Source: AWTP1-18 sp036504515 (lineage in GTDB: Bacteria > Pseudomonadota > Gammaproteobacteria > Burkholderiales > Rhodocyclaceae). Taken from it: DNA of 64,000 bases. The DNA lies in the NCBI GenBank assembly GCA_036504515.1, contig DASXVA010000013.1:106693-170692 (forward strand). Direction: 5' to 3'. The notes below the pieces were generated by a model, which was given only the letters and a program-made list of their open reading frames with translations, was not told the DNA's origin and searched no databases. Each line of letters begins with the position of its first letter. The first letter of the stretch is position 1. Positions 8,810 through 17,788 of this stretch are shown here, piece after piece. The position numbers and the translations under genes are program-made.

Positions 8810-9091
8810 ATGGAAAACTTCATCTACGTTTATATCTTCATGCTGGCCGCGTTTACCGGCTACGAGGTCATCTCCCGGGTGCCGGTGATTCTGCACACGC
8901 CCTTGATGTCCGGTTCCAACTTCGTCCACGGTGTGGTGCTGGTGGGTTCCATGGTGGCTCTCGGCTATGCCGACCCCAATGACCCCCTGCAACTGGCCAT
9001 CGGCTTTTTTGCCGTGTTCCTCGGTGCTGCCAACGCAGCCGGGGGCTATGTGGTCACCGAGCGCATGCTCGCCATGTTCAAAAAGAAGTGA
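8810..9091 (+). CDS. pntAB: NAD(P) transhydrogenase subunit alpha, part 2 (membrane)
   Basis: A 93-aa, highly hydrophobic protein with about three membrane helices: IYVYIFMLAAFTGYEVI, FVHGVVLVGSMVALGYA and LAIGFFAVFLGAANAAGGYVV. It is the membrane part that lies at the end of PntA in fused enzymes. It sits 11 nt after pntAA and 10 nt before pntB. Confidence 0.93.
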   Translation: MENFIYVYIFMLAAFTGYEVISRVPVILHTPLMSGSNFVHGVVLVGSMVALGYADPNDPLQLAIGFFAVFLGAANAAGGYVVTERMLAMFKKK

Positions 9092-9101
9092 GGACTGAAC
9101 C

Positions 9102-10475
9102 GTGAATATCGAATTTCTGATCCAGGCCTCCTACCTTGTTGTAGCGGCGCTTTTCATTCTCGGCCTGAAGGCCATGTCTTCCCCGGTAACGGCCAAGAAG
9201 GGCATTGTCTGGGCCGGTATCGGCATGGTCCTGGCTACCTTGGTTACCTTCGCCAAACCCGGTATGGGTAACTTCGGACTGATGATCGTTGCCATCATCA
9301 CCGGTGGCGGTCTGGCCTGGTACCTGGGTAAGGTCGTCAAGATGACCGACATGCCGCAGATGGTGGCGGTCTATAACGGCATGGGTGGCGGTGCGGCTGC
9401 GGCGATTGCAGCCCTGGAGTTTGCCAAGGGCGAAGTCCATGACCCTATTACCACGACCCTGGCAGTACTTGGTGCCTTGATCGGTTCCGTTGCCTTCTCT
9501 GGTTCCTGTATCGCTTTCGCCAAGCTGCAAGGCATCATGAAGAAAGCCTTCCGCTTGCCGGCCCAGAACGCGGTGAACGTGATTCTGGCTTTGGTGACGC
9601 TGGCTTTGGGTATTGCCATCATCGTGGCCGGCCATAGCAGTACCTTGTTGATTGCCTTCTTCCTCCTCGCCTTGGTGCTCGGTGCCATTCTGACCAGTCC
9701 CATTGGTGGTGCCGACATGCCGGTGGTGATCTCGCTGCTCAACGCCTTCACTGGCTTGGCCGTGGGTCTTGAAGGCTATGTGCTACATAACCCCAGCCTG
9801 ATCATCGCCGGTATCGTGGTTGGTGCTTCCGGTACTTTGCTGACCCAGTTGATGGCCAAGGCCATGAACCGTCCCATCAGCAACGTGCTGTTCACTCCCA
9901 TCACCGGCGAAGCCCAAGGCGGCGAAGGCATTGTTGGCACCATGAAGGAAGCCAGTGGCAACGATGCTGCATCCATGATGCGTTTTGCGCAGAAGGTCAT
10001 CATCGTTCCCGGCTACGGCATGGCTGTGGCCGGTGCCCAGCATAAGGTTTGGGAAATGACCAAGCTGCTGCAAGAAGCCGGCGTTGAAGTGAAGTTCGCC
10101 ATCCATCCAGTGGCGGGTCGTATGCCTGGCCACATGAACGTGTTGTTGGCGGAAGCTGGCGTGCCCTACGACATCATTTTCGATCTGGAAGAAATCAACG
10201 AGGAATTCGCTACTGCTGACGTGGCTCTCGTGATTGGCGCCAACGATGTGGTGAATCCCGTGGCCCGGACCGACAAGTCCAGCCCCATTTACGGCATGCC
10301 CATCCTCAATGCAGATAAGGCCATGAACGTGATCGTCAACAAGCGGGGCAAGGGCGCCGGTTACTCTGGCGTCGAGAACGCCCTGTTCTACGGCGAAAAC
10401 ACCCGCATGCTGTATGGTTCCGCCCAGCAGGCGATTTCCGAAGTGATTTCCAACATCAAGGCTATGGGTGGCTGA
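9102..10475 (+). CDS. pntB: NAD(P) transhydrogenase subunit beta
   Basis: A 457-aa protein with an N-terminal region of eight or nine membrane helices and a C-terminal NADP(H)-binding domain III (VPGYGMAVAGAQHKVWEM, HPVAGRMPGHMNVLLAEA, GANDVVNP). The enzyme couples proton flow to hydride transfer from NADH to NADP+. The start is a GTG, eight bases after GAGG. A strong terminator follows. Confidence 0.95.
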   Translation: MNIEFLIQASYLVVAALFILGLKAMSSPVTAKKGIVWAGIGMVLATLVTFAKPGMGNFGLMIVAIITGGGLAWYLGKVVKMTDMPQMVAVYNGMGGGAAAAIAALEFAKGEVHDPITTTLAVLGALIGSVAFSGSCIAFAKLQGIMKKAFRLPAQNAVNVILALVTLALGIAIIVAGHSSTLLIAFFLLALVLGAILTSPIGGADMPVVISLLNAFTGLAVGLEGYVLHNPSLIIAGIVVGASGTLLTQLMAKAMNRPISNVLFTPITGEAQGGEGIVGTMKEASGNDAASMMRFAQKVIIVPGYGMAVAGAQHKVWEMTKLLQEAGVEVKFAIHPVAGRMPGHMNVLLAEAGVPYDIIFDLEEINEEFATADVALVIGANDVVNPVARTDKSSPIYGMPILNADKAMNVIVNKRGKGAGYSGVENALFYGENTRMLYGSAQQAISEVISNIKAMGG

Positions 10476-10496
10476 TCGACCACTGCTCCGTAGCTC

Positions 10497-10538
10497 AAGC
10501 CCCCTTTTGCTGATGCAGAAGGGGGCTTTTCCTTTTTT
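10497..10538 (+). terminator. Intrinsic terminator after pntB
   Basis: Stem AAGCCCCCTTTTGC / GCAGAAGGGGGCTT with loop TGAT, followed by a T-rich tract. It ends the pnt operon and separates it from flhB. Confidence 0.9.
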
Positions 10539-10617
10539 GATCCCCTTGATCTTTCACGTTAACCCCTCGAATTGAGCGGAGTAAGCGCGGCTATTCCCCA
10601 CCTCTGAATTTGCATCC

Positions 10618-10636
10618 GGCGGCAATAATTGCCGCC
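10618..10636. promoter_or_regulatory. 19-bp perfect palindrome upstream of flhB (candidate FleR operator)
   Basis: GGCGGCAATAATTGCCGCC is a perfect inverted repeat around a central A. Its core, CGGCAA-TAA-TTGCCG, matches a 15-bp palindrome repeated at other flagellar operons in this window. It ends 17 nt before the flhB ATG. No convincing sigma-54 promoter was seen nearby, so its promoter partner is unclear. Confidence 0.6.
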
Positions 10637-10652
10637 ATGGAAGAGTGCGGCT

Positions 10653-11804
10653 ATGGCTGAGGAAAGCGACCTCGAAAAAACAGAACCAGCGTCATCAAGG
10701 CGCCTGGAGCAGGCTCGTGAGGAGGGGCAAGTACCCCAGTCCCGCGAGCTTGTGGCGTTTATGGTTCTGTTGGCAACGGTCAGCGGCATGTGGGGCATGT
10801 CTGGTTGGATCAGCAATCACGCCGAAGGCATCATGCGCCACGGTCTGACCTTCAGTCGTGATGCGGCATTCAGTGATCGCGCCATGCAGGTCAGCATGGT
10901 GGATCTTAGCCAGGAGGCCTTGATTCTGGCGGCCCCGATTTTCTTCCTGTCCGTGATTGCAGCGATTCTTGCCCCGGCCATGATCGGCGGTCTGGTGTTT
11001 TCGCCTAAGGCGCTTGCCCTAAATTTCAGTCGTATCGATCCTGTCTCCGGCATGAAGCGGGTTGTCTCCATGCATGGCCTTGGTGAGTTAGTGAAGGCCA
11101 TTTTCAAGTCCCTGTTGATTGGTGGCGTGGTCTGGTGGATGGTCAAGCACGACGGCGAAACCCTGTTTTCCTTGCTCGGCCAATCCATCGAAGTCGGCAT
11201 TGGTTCTTTCTTCCATATTCTGTTCAAGGCAGGCATGGTGCTACTAGCCGGTGTTGCCTTGATCGTGGTGATGGATGTGCCTTTCCAGTTGTGGCAGTAC
11301 TACTCCAAGTTGCGCATGACCAAGGAAGAGCTCAAGCAAGAACACAAAGAGCAGGAAGGTGATCCTCACCTCAAGGCAAAAATTCGCGCTCAGCAACGGG
11401 AAATGGCGCGCAAGCGGATGATGAGCGAAGTGCCCAAGGCCGATGTCGTGGTCACCAACCCTACCCACTTCTCTGTCGCCCTTAAATACGATAGTGGCGC
11501 CATGGGCGCGCCTATCGTTGTTGCCAAGGGCTTGAATGCCATCGCCTTCAAGATTCGCGAATTGGCGGCGGAGAACAACGTACCGATTCTGGAAGCGCCC
11601 CCACTGGCGCGGGCGCTTTATCGCCACGCGGAAATCGGCGACCAGATTCCTTCAAAGCTCTATACGGCGGTGGCCGAAGTCATGGCCTACGTCTATCAGC
11701 TCAACCAATTCTTGGCCGACGGTGGCCGCTCATTGCTGCCGCCCGTCATGCCAGAAAAAATTTCGGTTCCCGACGAACTTGACCCGGGGGTACCTGACGC
11801 ATGA
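10653..11804 (+). CDS. flhB: Flagellar type III export protein FlhB
   Basis: A 383-aa export-gate protein. The N-terminal half has four membrane helices. The cytoplasmic C-terminal half contains the autocleavage motif NPTH at residues 269-272, which drives the switch from rod/hook to filament export. ATG 10653 (MAEESDLEKTEPAS...) matches the family start; an upstream in-frame ATG at 10629 lies inside the palindrome. Its stop overlaps the flhA start (ATGA). It heads flhB-flhA-flhF-flhG-fliA-motC-motD. Confidence 0.95.
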   Translation: MAEESDLEKTEPASSRRLEQAREEGQVPQSRELVAFMVLLATVSGMWGMSGWISNHAEGIMRHGLTFSRDAAFSDRAMQVSMVDLSQEALILAAPIFFLSVIAAILAPAMIGGLVFSPKALALNFSRIDPVSGMKRVVSMHGLGELVKAIFKSLLIGGVVWWMVKHDGETLFSLLGQSIEVGIGSFFHILFKAGMVLLAGVALIVVMDVPFQLWQYYSKLRMTKEELKQEHKEQEGDPHLKAKIRAQQREMARKRMMSEVPKADVVVTNPTHFSVALKYDSGAMGAPIVVAKGLNAIAFKIRELAAENNVPILEAPPLARALYRHAEIGDQIPSKLYTAVAEVMAYVYQLNQFLADGGRSLLPPVMPEKISVPDELDPGVPDA

Positions 11805-13900
11805 ACCCGACCCTACTCCTGGCGTTCAATCAGGTATTCGGTAAAGCCAACCTGAAGGCTCTGGCAGCACCAGTCCTCATCATCATGATCCTGTCGATGA
11901 TGGTACTGCCGCTACCAACCTTTGCGCTGGATCTGTTCTTTACCTTCAATATCGCGCTGTCGGTGATGGTTCTTCTGGTGGCGATGTACACCGTGAAGCC
12001 ACTGGATTTCTCGGTGTTCCCCACCGTGCTGTTGGTGACGACCCTGTTACGGCTGTCCCTCAATGTGGCGTCCACCCGTGTTGTCTTGTTGCAAGGTCAT
12101 ACCGGCCCCGACGCGGCAGGAAAGGTGATTGAAGCCTTCGGTCACTTCCTGGTAGGTGGTAACTACACCGTCGGTATCGTGGTGTTCATCATTCTCACCG
12201 TGATCAACTTCGTGGTGATTACCAAGGGTGCCGGGCGGATTGCCGAAGTGGGCGCCCGCTTCACGTTGGACGCCATGCCCGGTAAGCAGATGGCCATCGA
12301 CGCAGATCTGAATGCTGGCTTGATCGGTGAGGATGACGCCCGTCGCCGCCGTAGCGAAGTGGCTGCCGAAGCCGACTTCTACGGTTCCATGGACGGTGCG
12401 TCGAAGTTCGTTCGCGGCGATGCCGTGGCGGGCATTCTGATCCTGTTCATCAATGTGATCGGTGGCTTGATCGTCGGCATCCTCCAGCACGATATGGATG
12501 CGGGCACCGCAGCCAAGACCTATACCCTGCTGACCATTGGCGATGGCCTGGTCGCTCAGTTGCCAGCGTTGATCATTTCTACTGCCGCCGGTCTGGTCGT
12601 GACCCGAGTGGGGGATGACGATACTGATATTGGCCAGCAGTTCATCGGCCAGATTTTTGGCAACCCTGCGGTACTAGTTCTGACCGCAGGCATTCTCGGC
12701 ATTCTCGGCATGATTCCCGGCATGCCCCATTTGGTGTTTCTGCTGCTTGCTGTAGTTGTGGGCACACTGGCCTATTGGAAGCTACAGGAACAATCAGAAG
12801 TGACCGAAAAGGCCGAGGCCGAGGCCGAACGTAAAGAGGCCCCCAAGGTTGAGTCCATTGAAGCCAGTTGGGCAGATGTGGCACCGGTGGATGTACTCGG
12901 ACTGGAAGTGGGCTATCGCCTCATTCCGCTGGTGGACCAAGGGCAGGATGGTGACTTGCTCAAACGTATTCGCGGTCTGCGAAAGAAGTTTGCCCAAGAG
13001 GTCGGTTTCCTCGCGGCACCAGTACACATTCGCGACAACCTTGAGCTCAAGCCGAATGCCTACCGGATCACCATGAAGGGTGTAGAGATCGGTGCTGGCG
13101 AGGCTCACAGCAACATGTTCCTCGCCATCAATCCTGGTCGGGTGAACGGACCGCTGACGGGCATTGAAACTCAAGACCCCGCCTTTGGTCTGCCGGCGTT
13201 CTGGATCGAGTCCCACATGAAGGATCAGGCCAGCATGTTGGGCTACACCGTGGTGGATACCAGTACCGTGGTGGCTACTCATTTGAATCACGTCATTCTT
13301 TCCCATGCTGCCGAACTGCTGGGGCGGCAGGAAACGCAAGCCTTGCTGGACCACGTTGCCAAAGAATCACCCAAGCTGGTCGAAGACCTGGTACCCAAGC
13401 AAGTGTCCCTGTCGGTGGTGCAGCGTGTGCTGCAAAACCTGCTGGAAGAAGGCGTTTCCATTCGCGACATGCGAACCATCATCGAAACGCTGGCCGAGTA
13501 CACGGTTCGCACCCAGGATCCGCTGGAATTGACCACCCAGATTCGTATTGCCATGGGCAGAGCCATTGTTCAGCAGATTTTCCCTGGCAACACCGAATTG
13601 CAAGTCATGGCCCTGGAGCCGAGTTTGGAACGGATTCTGACTCAGGCCCTGGGTACCGGCGGAGATGCTGGTGCCATCGAGCCAGGACTGGCCGACACCC
13701 TATTGCGGGAAACCGCCAGCGCTGCGCAGAAACAAGAAGATCTTGGTTCTCCTGCCGTGTTGCTTGTTCCCGGTTCTTTGCGCTGGTTGCTTTCCCGCTT
13801 CCTGCGCCGTGCCGTACCCCAACTAAAGGTGATCGCCAATGGCGAAGTACCTGATTCCCGCACCATCAAGGTGACGACGATTATTGGAGCCAACAAATGA
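11801..13900 (+). CDS. flhA: Flagellar export gate protein FlhA
   Basis: A 699-aa export-gate subunit. About eight membrane helices lie in the first ~320 residues. The FHIPEP-type loop is recognisable as RFTLDAMPGKQMAIDADLNAGLI. A charged linker (EKAEAEAERKEAPKVE) leads to the cytoplasmic chaperone-substrate docking domain. It overlaps flhB by 4 nt and flhF by 4 nt, so all three are translationally coupled. Confidence 0.96.
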   Translation: MNPTLLLAFNQVFGKANLKALAAPVLIIMILSMMVLPLPTFALDLFFTFNIALSVMVLLVAMYTVKPLDFSVFPTVLLVTTLLRLSLNVASTRVVLLQGHTGPDAAGKVIEAFGHFLVGGNYTVGIVVFIILTVINFVVITKGAGRIAEVGARFTLDAMPGKQMAIDADLNAGLIGEDDARRRRSEVAAEADFYGSMDGASKFVRGDAVAGILILFINVIGGLIVGILQHDMDAGTAAKTYTLLTIGDGLVAQLPALIISTAAGLVVTRVGDDDTDIGQQFIGQIFGNPAVLVLTAGILGILGMIPGMPHLVFLLLAVVVGTLAYWKLQEQSEVTEKAEAEAERKEAPKVESIEASWADVAPVDVLGLEVGYRLIPLVDQGQDGDLLKRIRGLRKKFAQEVGFLAAPVHIRDNLELKPNAYRITMKGVEIGAGEAHSNMFLAINPGRVNGPLTGIETQDPAFGLPAFWIESHMKDQASMLGYTVVDTSTVVATHLNHVILSHAAELLGRQETQALLDHVAKESPKLVEDLVPKQVSLSVVQRVLQNLLEEGVSIRDMRTIIETLAEYTVRTQDPLELTTQIRIAMGRAIVQQIFPGNTELQVMALEPSLERILTQALGTGGDAGAIEPGLADTLLRETASAAQKQEDLGSPAVLLVPGSLRWLLSRFLRRAVPQLKVIANGEVPDSRTIKVTTIIGANK

Positions 13901-15378
13901 CAGTCAAACGCTTCTACGCCGATACCGCCAGGGAATGCCTGCGGCGAGTGAAAGATGAACTTGGCCCCGACGCCATCGTGGTGTCCAACCGTGCTGTCGA
14001 CGGGGGCGTGGAAATTACGGCAATGTCTGCGGATAGCTTGGACGCTATTTCCCGCCAGGCAAGTGTAGAAACGGTCGTTACCTCTGCTGTCGCCAATGGC
14101 GCACCGCGGGTGGCAAGTACGCCCCGCCCCCCCGAGCGCAGTCCGTTTCCACCTCGGGCAGAAGCGAGCAGCGACGATTACACGGTGAATCTCACAGCAA
14201 AAGCTCGCAAGCAACCTGCTGTCAAAAACTGGCAGCCACCTGTGCATCAGCCGGACGTGATTGATGACAAGCCCCGTCTGCGCCCTTTGCCGCCGAAGGC
14301 AAAAGTCAGTCGCGAGAGTGTGCCCAGCAGCGCCCAAGTGGCAGCAACGCTGAAGACGGCACTGGAAGAAGGGGAGCGCATAGCCGCTCAACCCAGTAAT
14401 GACGGTCGTGTTAATGAGCTGCTGCTGGAAATGCAGTCGATCAAGGGCATGCTGGAGCAGCAGTTGGCTGGATTCGCTTGGGGCGAAATGTCAAAGAATG
14501 CCCCCATGCGCGCTTTGCTGCTTTCTGAAATGCTGGAAGCGGGGTTTTCCGGTCAATTGGCGCGGCGTCTGACCTCTGAGTTGCCTTCTGAAATGGGTTT
14601 AGAAGAAGGACGGAAGTGGTTGATGTCCTCCCTCAATCGTCGCCTGCGCACCTTGGGTAATGAAGGGGATTTGATTGATCGCGGTGGCGTCTATGCCCTC
14701 GTTGGCCCCACCGGAGTCGGCAAGACGACGACGACGGCCAAATTGGCAGCACGCTGTGTCGTCCGCTATGGTGCCGAGAAGGTGGCCCTGCTGACGACCG
14801 ATAGCTACCGGATCGGTGCCCATGAACAGCTGCGCATCTACGGCCGCATTCTTGGTGTACCCGTCCATGTAGTGCGGGATGGCGAAGACTTGCGCCATAC
14901 CCTGGCTGACCTCAAAGACAAACACATGGTGCTGATCGACACGGTCGGCATGAGTCAGCGGGACCGCATGGTGGCGGAACAAGCCGCGATGTTGATGCGT
15001 GCCGGTGAGGTCAATCGCCTTTTGCTGCTCAATGCCACCAGCCGTGGTGACACTCTGGACGATGTGATCCGGGCCTATGCCGGTGAAGACCTGACCGGTT
15101 GCATCATCACCAAAACCGACGAAACCTCTGCGTTGGCTCCTGCTGTTGATGCCTTAGTGCGCCATGGCCTGTTGTTGGCGTATATGGCCAATGGACAGCG
15201 GGTGCCGGAAGACCTGCACTTGCCCAACCGCAGCTATCTGCTCCATCGCTCCTTCAAGCAGCCGATTGCTGGTTCGCCCCATCGTTTGCGTGAAAACGAG
15301 GTCGGCATGGTCATGGCTCGCCAAGGCGGTCCCGGTGCTGCCATGAGTAAGCGCAATGAGGGAACTCACCTTGGCTGA
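13897..15378 (+). CDS. flhF: Signal-recognition-particle-type GTPase FlhF
   Basis: A 493-aa GTPase that sets the site and number of polar flagella. The N-terminal basic region and a Pro-rich linker precede an SRP-like NG domain with G1 GPTGVGKTTTTAKLA near residue 270, LLTTDSYRIGAHEQL, LIDTVGMSQRD and ITKTDE. Presence of FlhF implies a polar pattern in most bacteria studied. It overlaps flhA by 4 nt and flhG by 23 nt. The C-terminus is slightly extended after the NG domain. Confidence 0.95.
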   Translation: MTVKRFYADTARECLRRVKDELGPDAIVVSNRAVDGGVEITAMSADSLDAISRQASVETVVTSAVANGAPRVASTPRPPERSPFPPRAEASSDDYTVNLTAKARKQPAVKNWQPPVHQPDVIDDKPRLRPLPPKAKVSRESVPSSAQVAATLKTALEEGERIAAQPSNDGRVNELLLEMQSIKGMLEQQLAGFAWGEMSKNAPMRALLLSEMLEAGFSGQLARRLTSELPSEMGLEEGRKWLMSSLNRRLRTLGNEGDLIDRGGVYALVGPTGVGKTTTTAKLAARCVVRYGAEKVALLTTDSYRIGAHEQLRIYGRILGVPVHVVRDGEDLRHTLADLKDKHMVLIDTVGMSQRDRMVAEQAAMLMRAGEVNRLLLLNATSRGDTLDDVIRAYAGEDLTGCIITKTDETSALAPAVDALVRHGLLLAYMANGQRVPEDLHLPNRSYLLHRSFKQPIAGSPHRLRENEVGMVMARQGGPGAAMSKRNEGTHLG

Positions 15379-16195
15379 ACAGAGTGCGGTGGATCAGGCA
15401 GCAGGCTTGCGCCGTCTGTTTGGTAACCGCAGCGCCCGTAGCGTTTCCTTCGTCCATACCCGACGTAGGCCGGGTAGTGCCATGAATGTGGCGCGGACGG
15501 CGAATGTTCTTGCGTCCCATGGTCATCAGGTCATCATCGTGGATGAGTATGCGGGGCCTGACAGCGTCACTGCCATTACCGGGCAGACTGCGGATTTTGA
15601 TTTGTTTGACGCATTTATCGGCGATTGCAGCCTGGAAGACACCTTCATCAAGGCTACTGCAAAAATCACGGTGGTTCCTGCGGTACGGGCTGCCCGTGAG
15701 TTTGGCGTGGGAGAGGTAGATATCGAACAGCGGATGGCAGCCTGCCTGTCAGAGTTGGGGGTCAAAGCCGGTTTCGTCCTGTTGGATAGTGGTGTGAGGC
15801 AGGGTGATGTTTCGCAGCTTGCCAGGGCAGCAGACCATCTTGCCTTTGTCACCAGGCCAGTGGGTTCTTCTATAACGGATACCTATGCGCTGATCAAGAC
15901 TCAGCGGGAAAGAGCTGGACGACAGTTGATTCAATTGGTGCTGGAAGGGGCTGGCGCTGAGTCGGGTGCCAGGGATTACCGCACAATTTTCCAGAATATT
16001 CAGGCCACAGCACATAAGCACTTGGACGTAAATCTGAACCTATTGGGTACCCTGGATAGTGACGGAGTGAATGACCTTGCTGATGGATTGCTCACGCGCT
16101 TGTCACCAGCTTCACCAAAACATGCGCGTGGCGGCAATGTCGTGCGTTTGCGAGGAATGTTCGGCCCCTCGGGGCTGTTTGAATCGGTGGTATAG
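15356..16195 (+). CDS. flhG: FlhG/FleN-like protein lacking a P-loop
   Basis: A 279-aa MinD-like protein between flhF and fliA, the standard flhG position. The N-terminal DQAAGLRRLF (residues 13-22) is the motif by which FlhG stimulates FlhF GTPase activity. The ParA/MinD fold can be followed (VSFV...MNVARTANVLASHGHQVIIVDE; FVLLDSG; HLAFVTRP). However, the expected deviant Walker A KGGxGK(T/S) is replaced by HTRRRPGSAMN at residues 34-44, with no signature lysine before the Ser/Thr. The frame is continuous through the site, so no frameshift is evident. It may be an ATP-independent FlhF regulator. Confidence 0.82.
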   Translation: MRELTLAEQSAVDQAAGLRRLFGNRSARSVSFVHTRRRPGSAMNVARTANVLASHGHQVIIVDEYAGPDSVTAITGQTADFDLFDAFIGDCSLEDTFIKATAKITVVPAVRAAREFGVGEVDIEQRMAACLSELGVKAGFVLLDSGVRQGDVSQLARAADHLAFVTRPVGSSITDTYALIKTQRERAGRQLIQLVLEGAGAESGARDYRTIFQNIQATAHKHLDVNLNLLGTLDSDGVNDLADGLLTRLSPASPKHARGGNVVRLRGMFGPSGLFESVV

Positions 16196-16245
16196 TCCGA
16201 CGGAATTTCAACCCGATTTCCGAGCGTAATCGCCGTCCCAGATTG

Positions 16246-17022
16246 ATGTATACCGCCCAAGGCTCGCTGGACCGTAGTCAGCTAGTCACCCAATATGCTC
16301 CGTTGGTAAAACGCATCGCCTTTCATTTGATGGCGAAGCTGCCGGCTAGCGTCCAGGTTGACGACTTGATTCAGAATGGCATGCTTGGGCTGCTTGACGC
16401 TCTCGGGCGCTATGAAGAAGGTCTTGGGGCCCAATTCGAAACCTACGCCGTGCAGCGCATCCGTGGTTCGATGCTTGATGGCCTCCGGGAAAACGACTGG
16501 TTGCCACGGGGCGTGCGCAGAGAAATGCGACGTGTGGAAACCGCCATCCAGAAGCTGGAGCATGAACACGGTCGCCATCCTTCGGAAACGGAACTGGCCG
16601 GTTCCCTTGGCATGAGTCTGGATGAGTATCAGAAACTGCTTCTTGAGGCGCGAGGCCACCAGTTGGTTTATCTGGAGGACTTGACCGATGCCGGTGATGA
16701 TGACTATCTCGACCGACATCTGGCCAGCCCGGTTCTCGACCCTTTGGCTGCCCTGGAAGATGCCAGCATGCGAGCAGCCTTGGCAAAGGCTATTGCCGCA
16801 CTGCCGGAACGAGAAAAACTGATGATGGCTTTGTACTATGAGCAGGACTTGAACCTACGGGAAATCGGTGAAGTCATGGGCGTTACCGAGTCTCGGGTCT
16901 GTCAACTGCATAGTCAGGCTGTTGCCCGATTGCGGGCAACCATTGTTGGTGATGGTGGTGAAGGCTCAAAAGAAAAACCTCTGGCCAAAGCTCGCCGGGG
17001 TCGTAAACCCAAGGCTGCGTAA
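16246..17022 (+). CDS. fliA: RNA polymerase sigma-28 factor FliA
   Basis: A 258-aa class 3 sigma factor for late flagellar genes. Region 2 is LVKRIAFHLMAKLPASVQVDDLIQNGMLGLLDAL...FETYAVQRIRGSMLDGLRENDWLPR. Region 3 is LEHEHGRHPSETELAGSLG. Region 4 is LPEREKLMMALYYEQDLNLREIGEVMGVTESRVCQLHSQA. The tail is basic. ATG 16246 is preferred to an adjacent TTG. Its antagonist FlgM is encoded at 19122-19442. Candidate FliA promoters in the window precede flgM, one flagellin and the repeat-protein gene. Confidence 0.96.
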   Translation: MYTAQGSLDRSQLVTQYAPLVKRIAFHLMAKLPASVQVDDLIQNGMLGLLDALGRYEEGLGAQFETYAVQRIRGSMLDGLRENDWLPRGVRREMRRVETAIQKLEHEHGRHPSETELAGSLGMSLDEYQKLLLEARGHQLVYLEDLTDAGDDDYLDRHLASPVLDPLAALEDASMRAALAKAIAALPEREKLMMALYYEQDLNLREIGEVMGVTESRVCQLHSQAVARLRATIVGDGGEGSKEKPLAKARRGRKPKAA

Positions 17023-17036
17023 AGGAAACTGAACTC

Positions 17037-17780
17037 ATGGATCTGATCAGCGTTCTTGGTCTTCTGCTTGGCATCAGCGCCATCATCGGCGGTCAGATAT
17101 TAGAGGGCGGGCATGTTGGCTCATTGATTCAGCCCACCGCTTTCCTAATTGTTATTGGCGGGACTGTTGGCGCTGTTCTCGTGCAACACCCGCTACGGGT
17201 AATGATGAAAGGTCTTGGGTTGATGCGTTGGGCTTTTTTCCCTCCGGTTATTGATGCAAAGGGCTTGATTGATCAATTAGCCCATTGGAGTCATCTTGCC
17301 CGCAAAGAGGGGCTGCTGTCCCTGGAGAACCAGATGCAGAGCATGAGTGACCCCTTTTTGAAAAAAGGACTGCAATTACTGGTGGATGGGGCGGAACCGG
17401 AACGGTTGCGGGAGGTAATGGAAGTGGAAATTACCTCCTATGAAGATGATGTGAAGATGGCGGCCAAGGTCTGGGAAGCTGCCGCAGGCTACTCGCCCAC
17501 GATGGGGATTATCGGTGCTGTTATGGGGCTGATTCATGTGATGGAAAACCTGTCGGATCCATCAAAGCTGGGGGCTGGTATTGCTGTTGCGTTCGTCGCC
17601 ACCATTTATGGATTGGTGACGGCAAATTTGATTTGCCTGCCCGTTGCGAAGAAGCTGATGACTAATTTGGCCCGGATAGTCAATCAGAAGGAAATGTTTG
17701 TTGATGGCCTTGTTGGGATTGCCAATGGTGATAACCCGCGCATCATTGAAAGCCGCTTGCAGGGCTACCTCATTGACTGA
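17037..17780 (+). CDS. motC: Flagellar motor stator protein MotC (MotA family)
   Basis: A 247-aa MotA-family stator subunit with four membrane helices. The first pair is near residues 3-20 and 33-53. The second pair is in YSPTMGIIGAVMGLIHVM and AFVATIYGLVTANLICLPVA. A cytoplasmic loop between them carries the charged residues that contact FliG. Its size and linkage to fliA and motD match MotC/PomA types rather than enteric MotA. It lies 14 nt after fliA, with GGAAAC upstream. Confidence 0.92.
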   Translation: MDLISVLGLLLGISAIIGGQILEGGHVGSLIQPTAFLIVIGGTVGAVLVQHPLRVMMKGLGLMRWAFFPPVIDAKGLIDQLAHWSHLARKEGLLSLENQMQSMSDPFLKKGLQLLVDGAEPERLREVMEVEITSYEDDVKMAAKVWEAAAGYSPTMGIIGAVMGLIHVMENLSDPSKLGAGIAVAFVATIYGLVTANLICLPVAKKLMTNLARIVNQKEMFVDGLVGIANGDNPRIIESRLQGYLID

Positions 17781-17788
17781 ATAAGAAC

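Noticed and set aside
10578..10591. Sigma-54-like promoter for flhB
   Set aside because: The GG and GC are 10 nt apart, but the -24 (CGGAGT) and -12 (GCGGCT) boxes are both poor.
15400..15540. Frameshift in flhG as explanation for the missing P-loop
   Set aside because: The flanking residues stay in the same frame and align with the family on both sides, and I could not recover a GKGGxGKT motif in the other frames.
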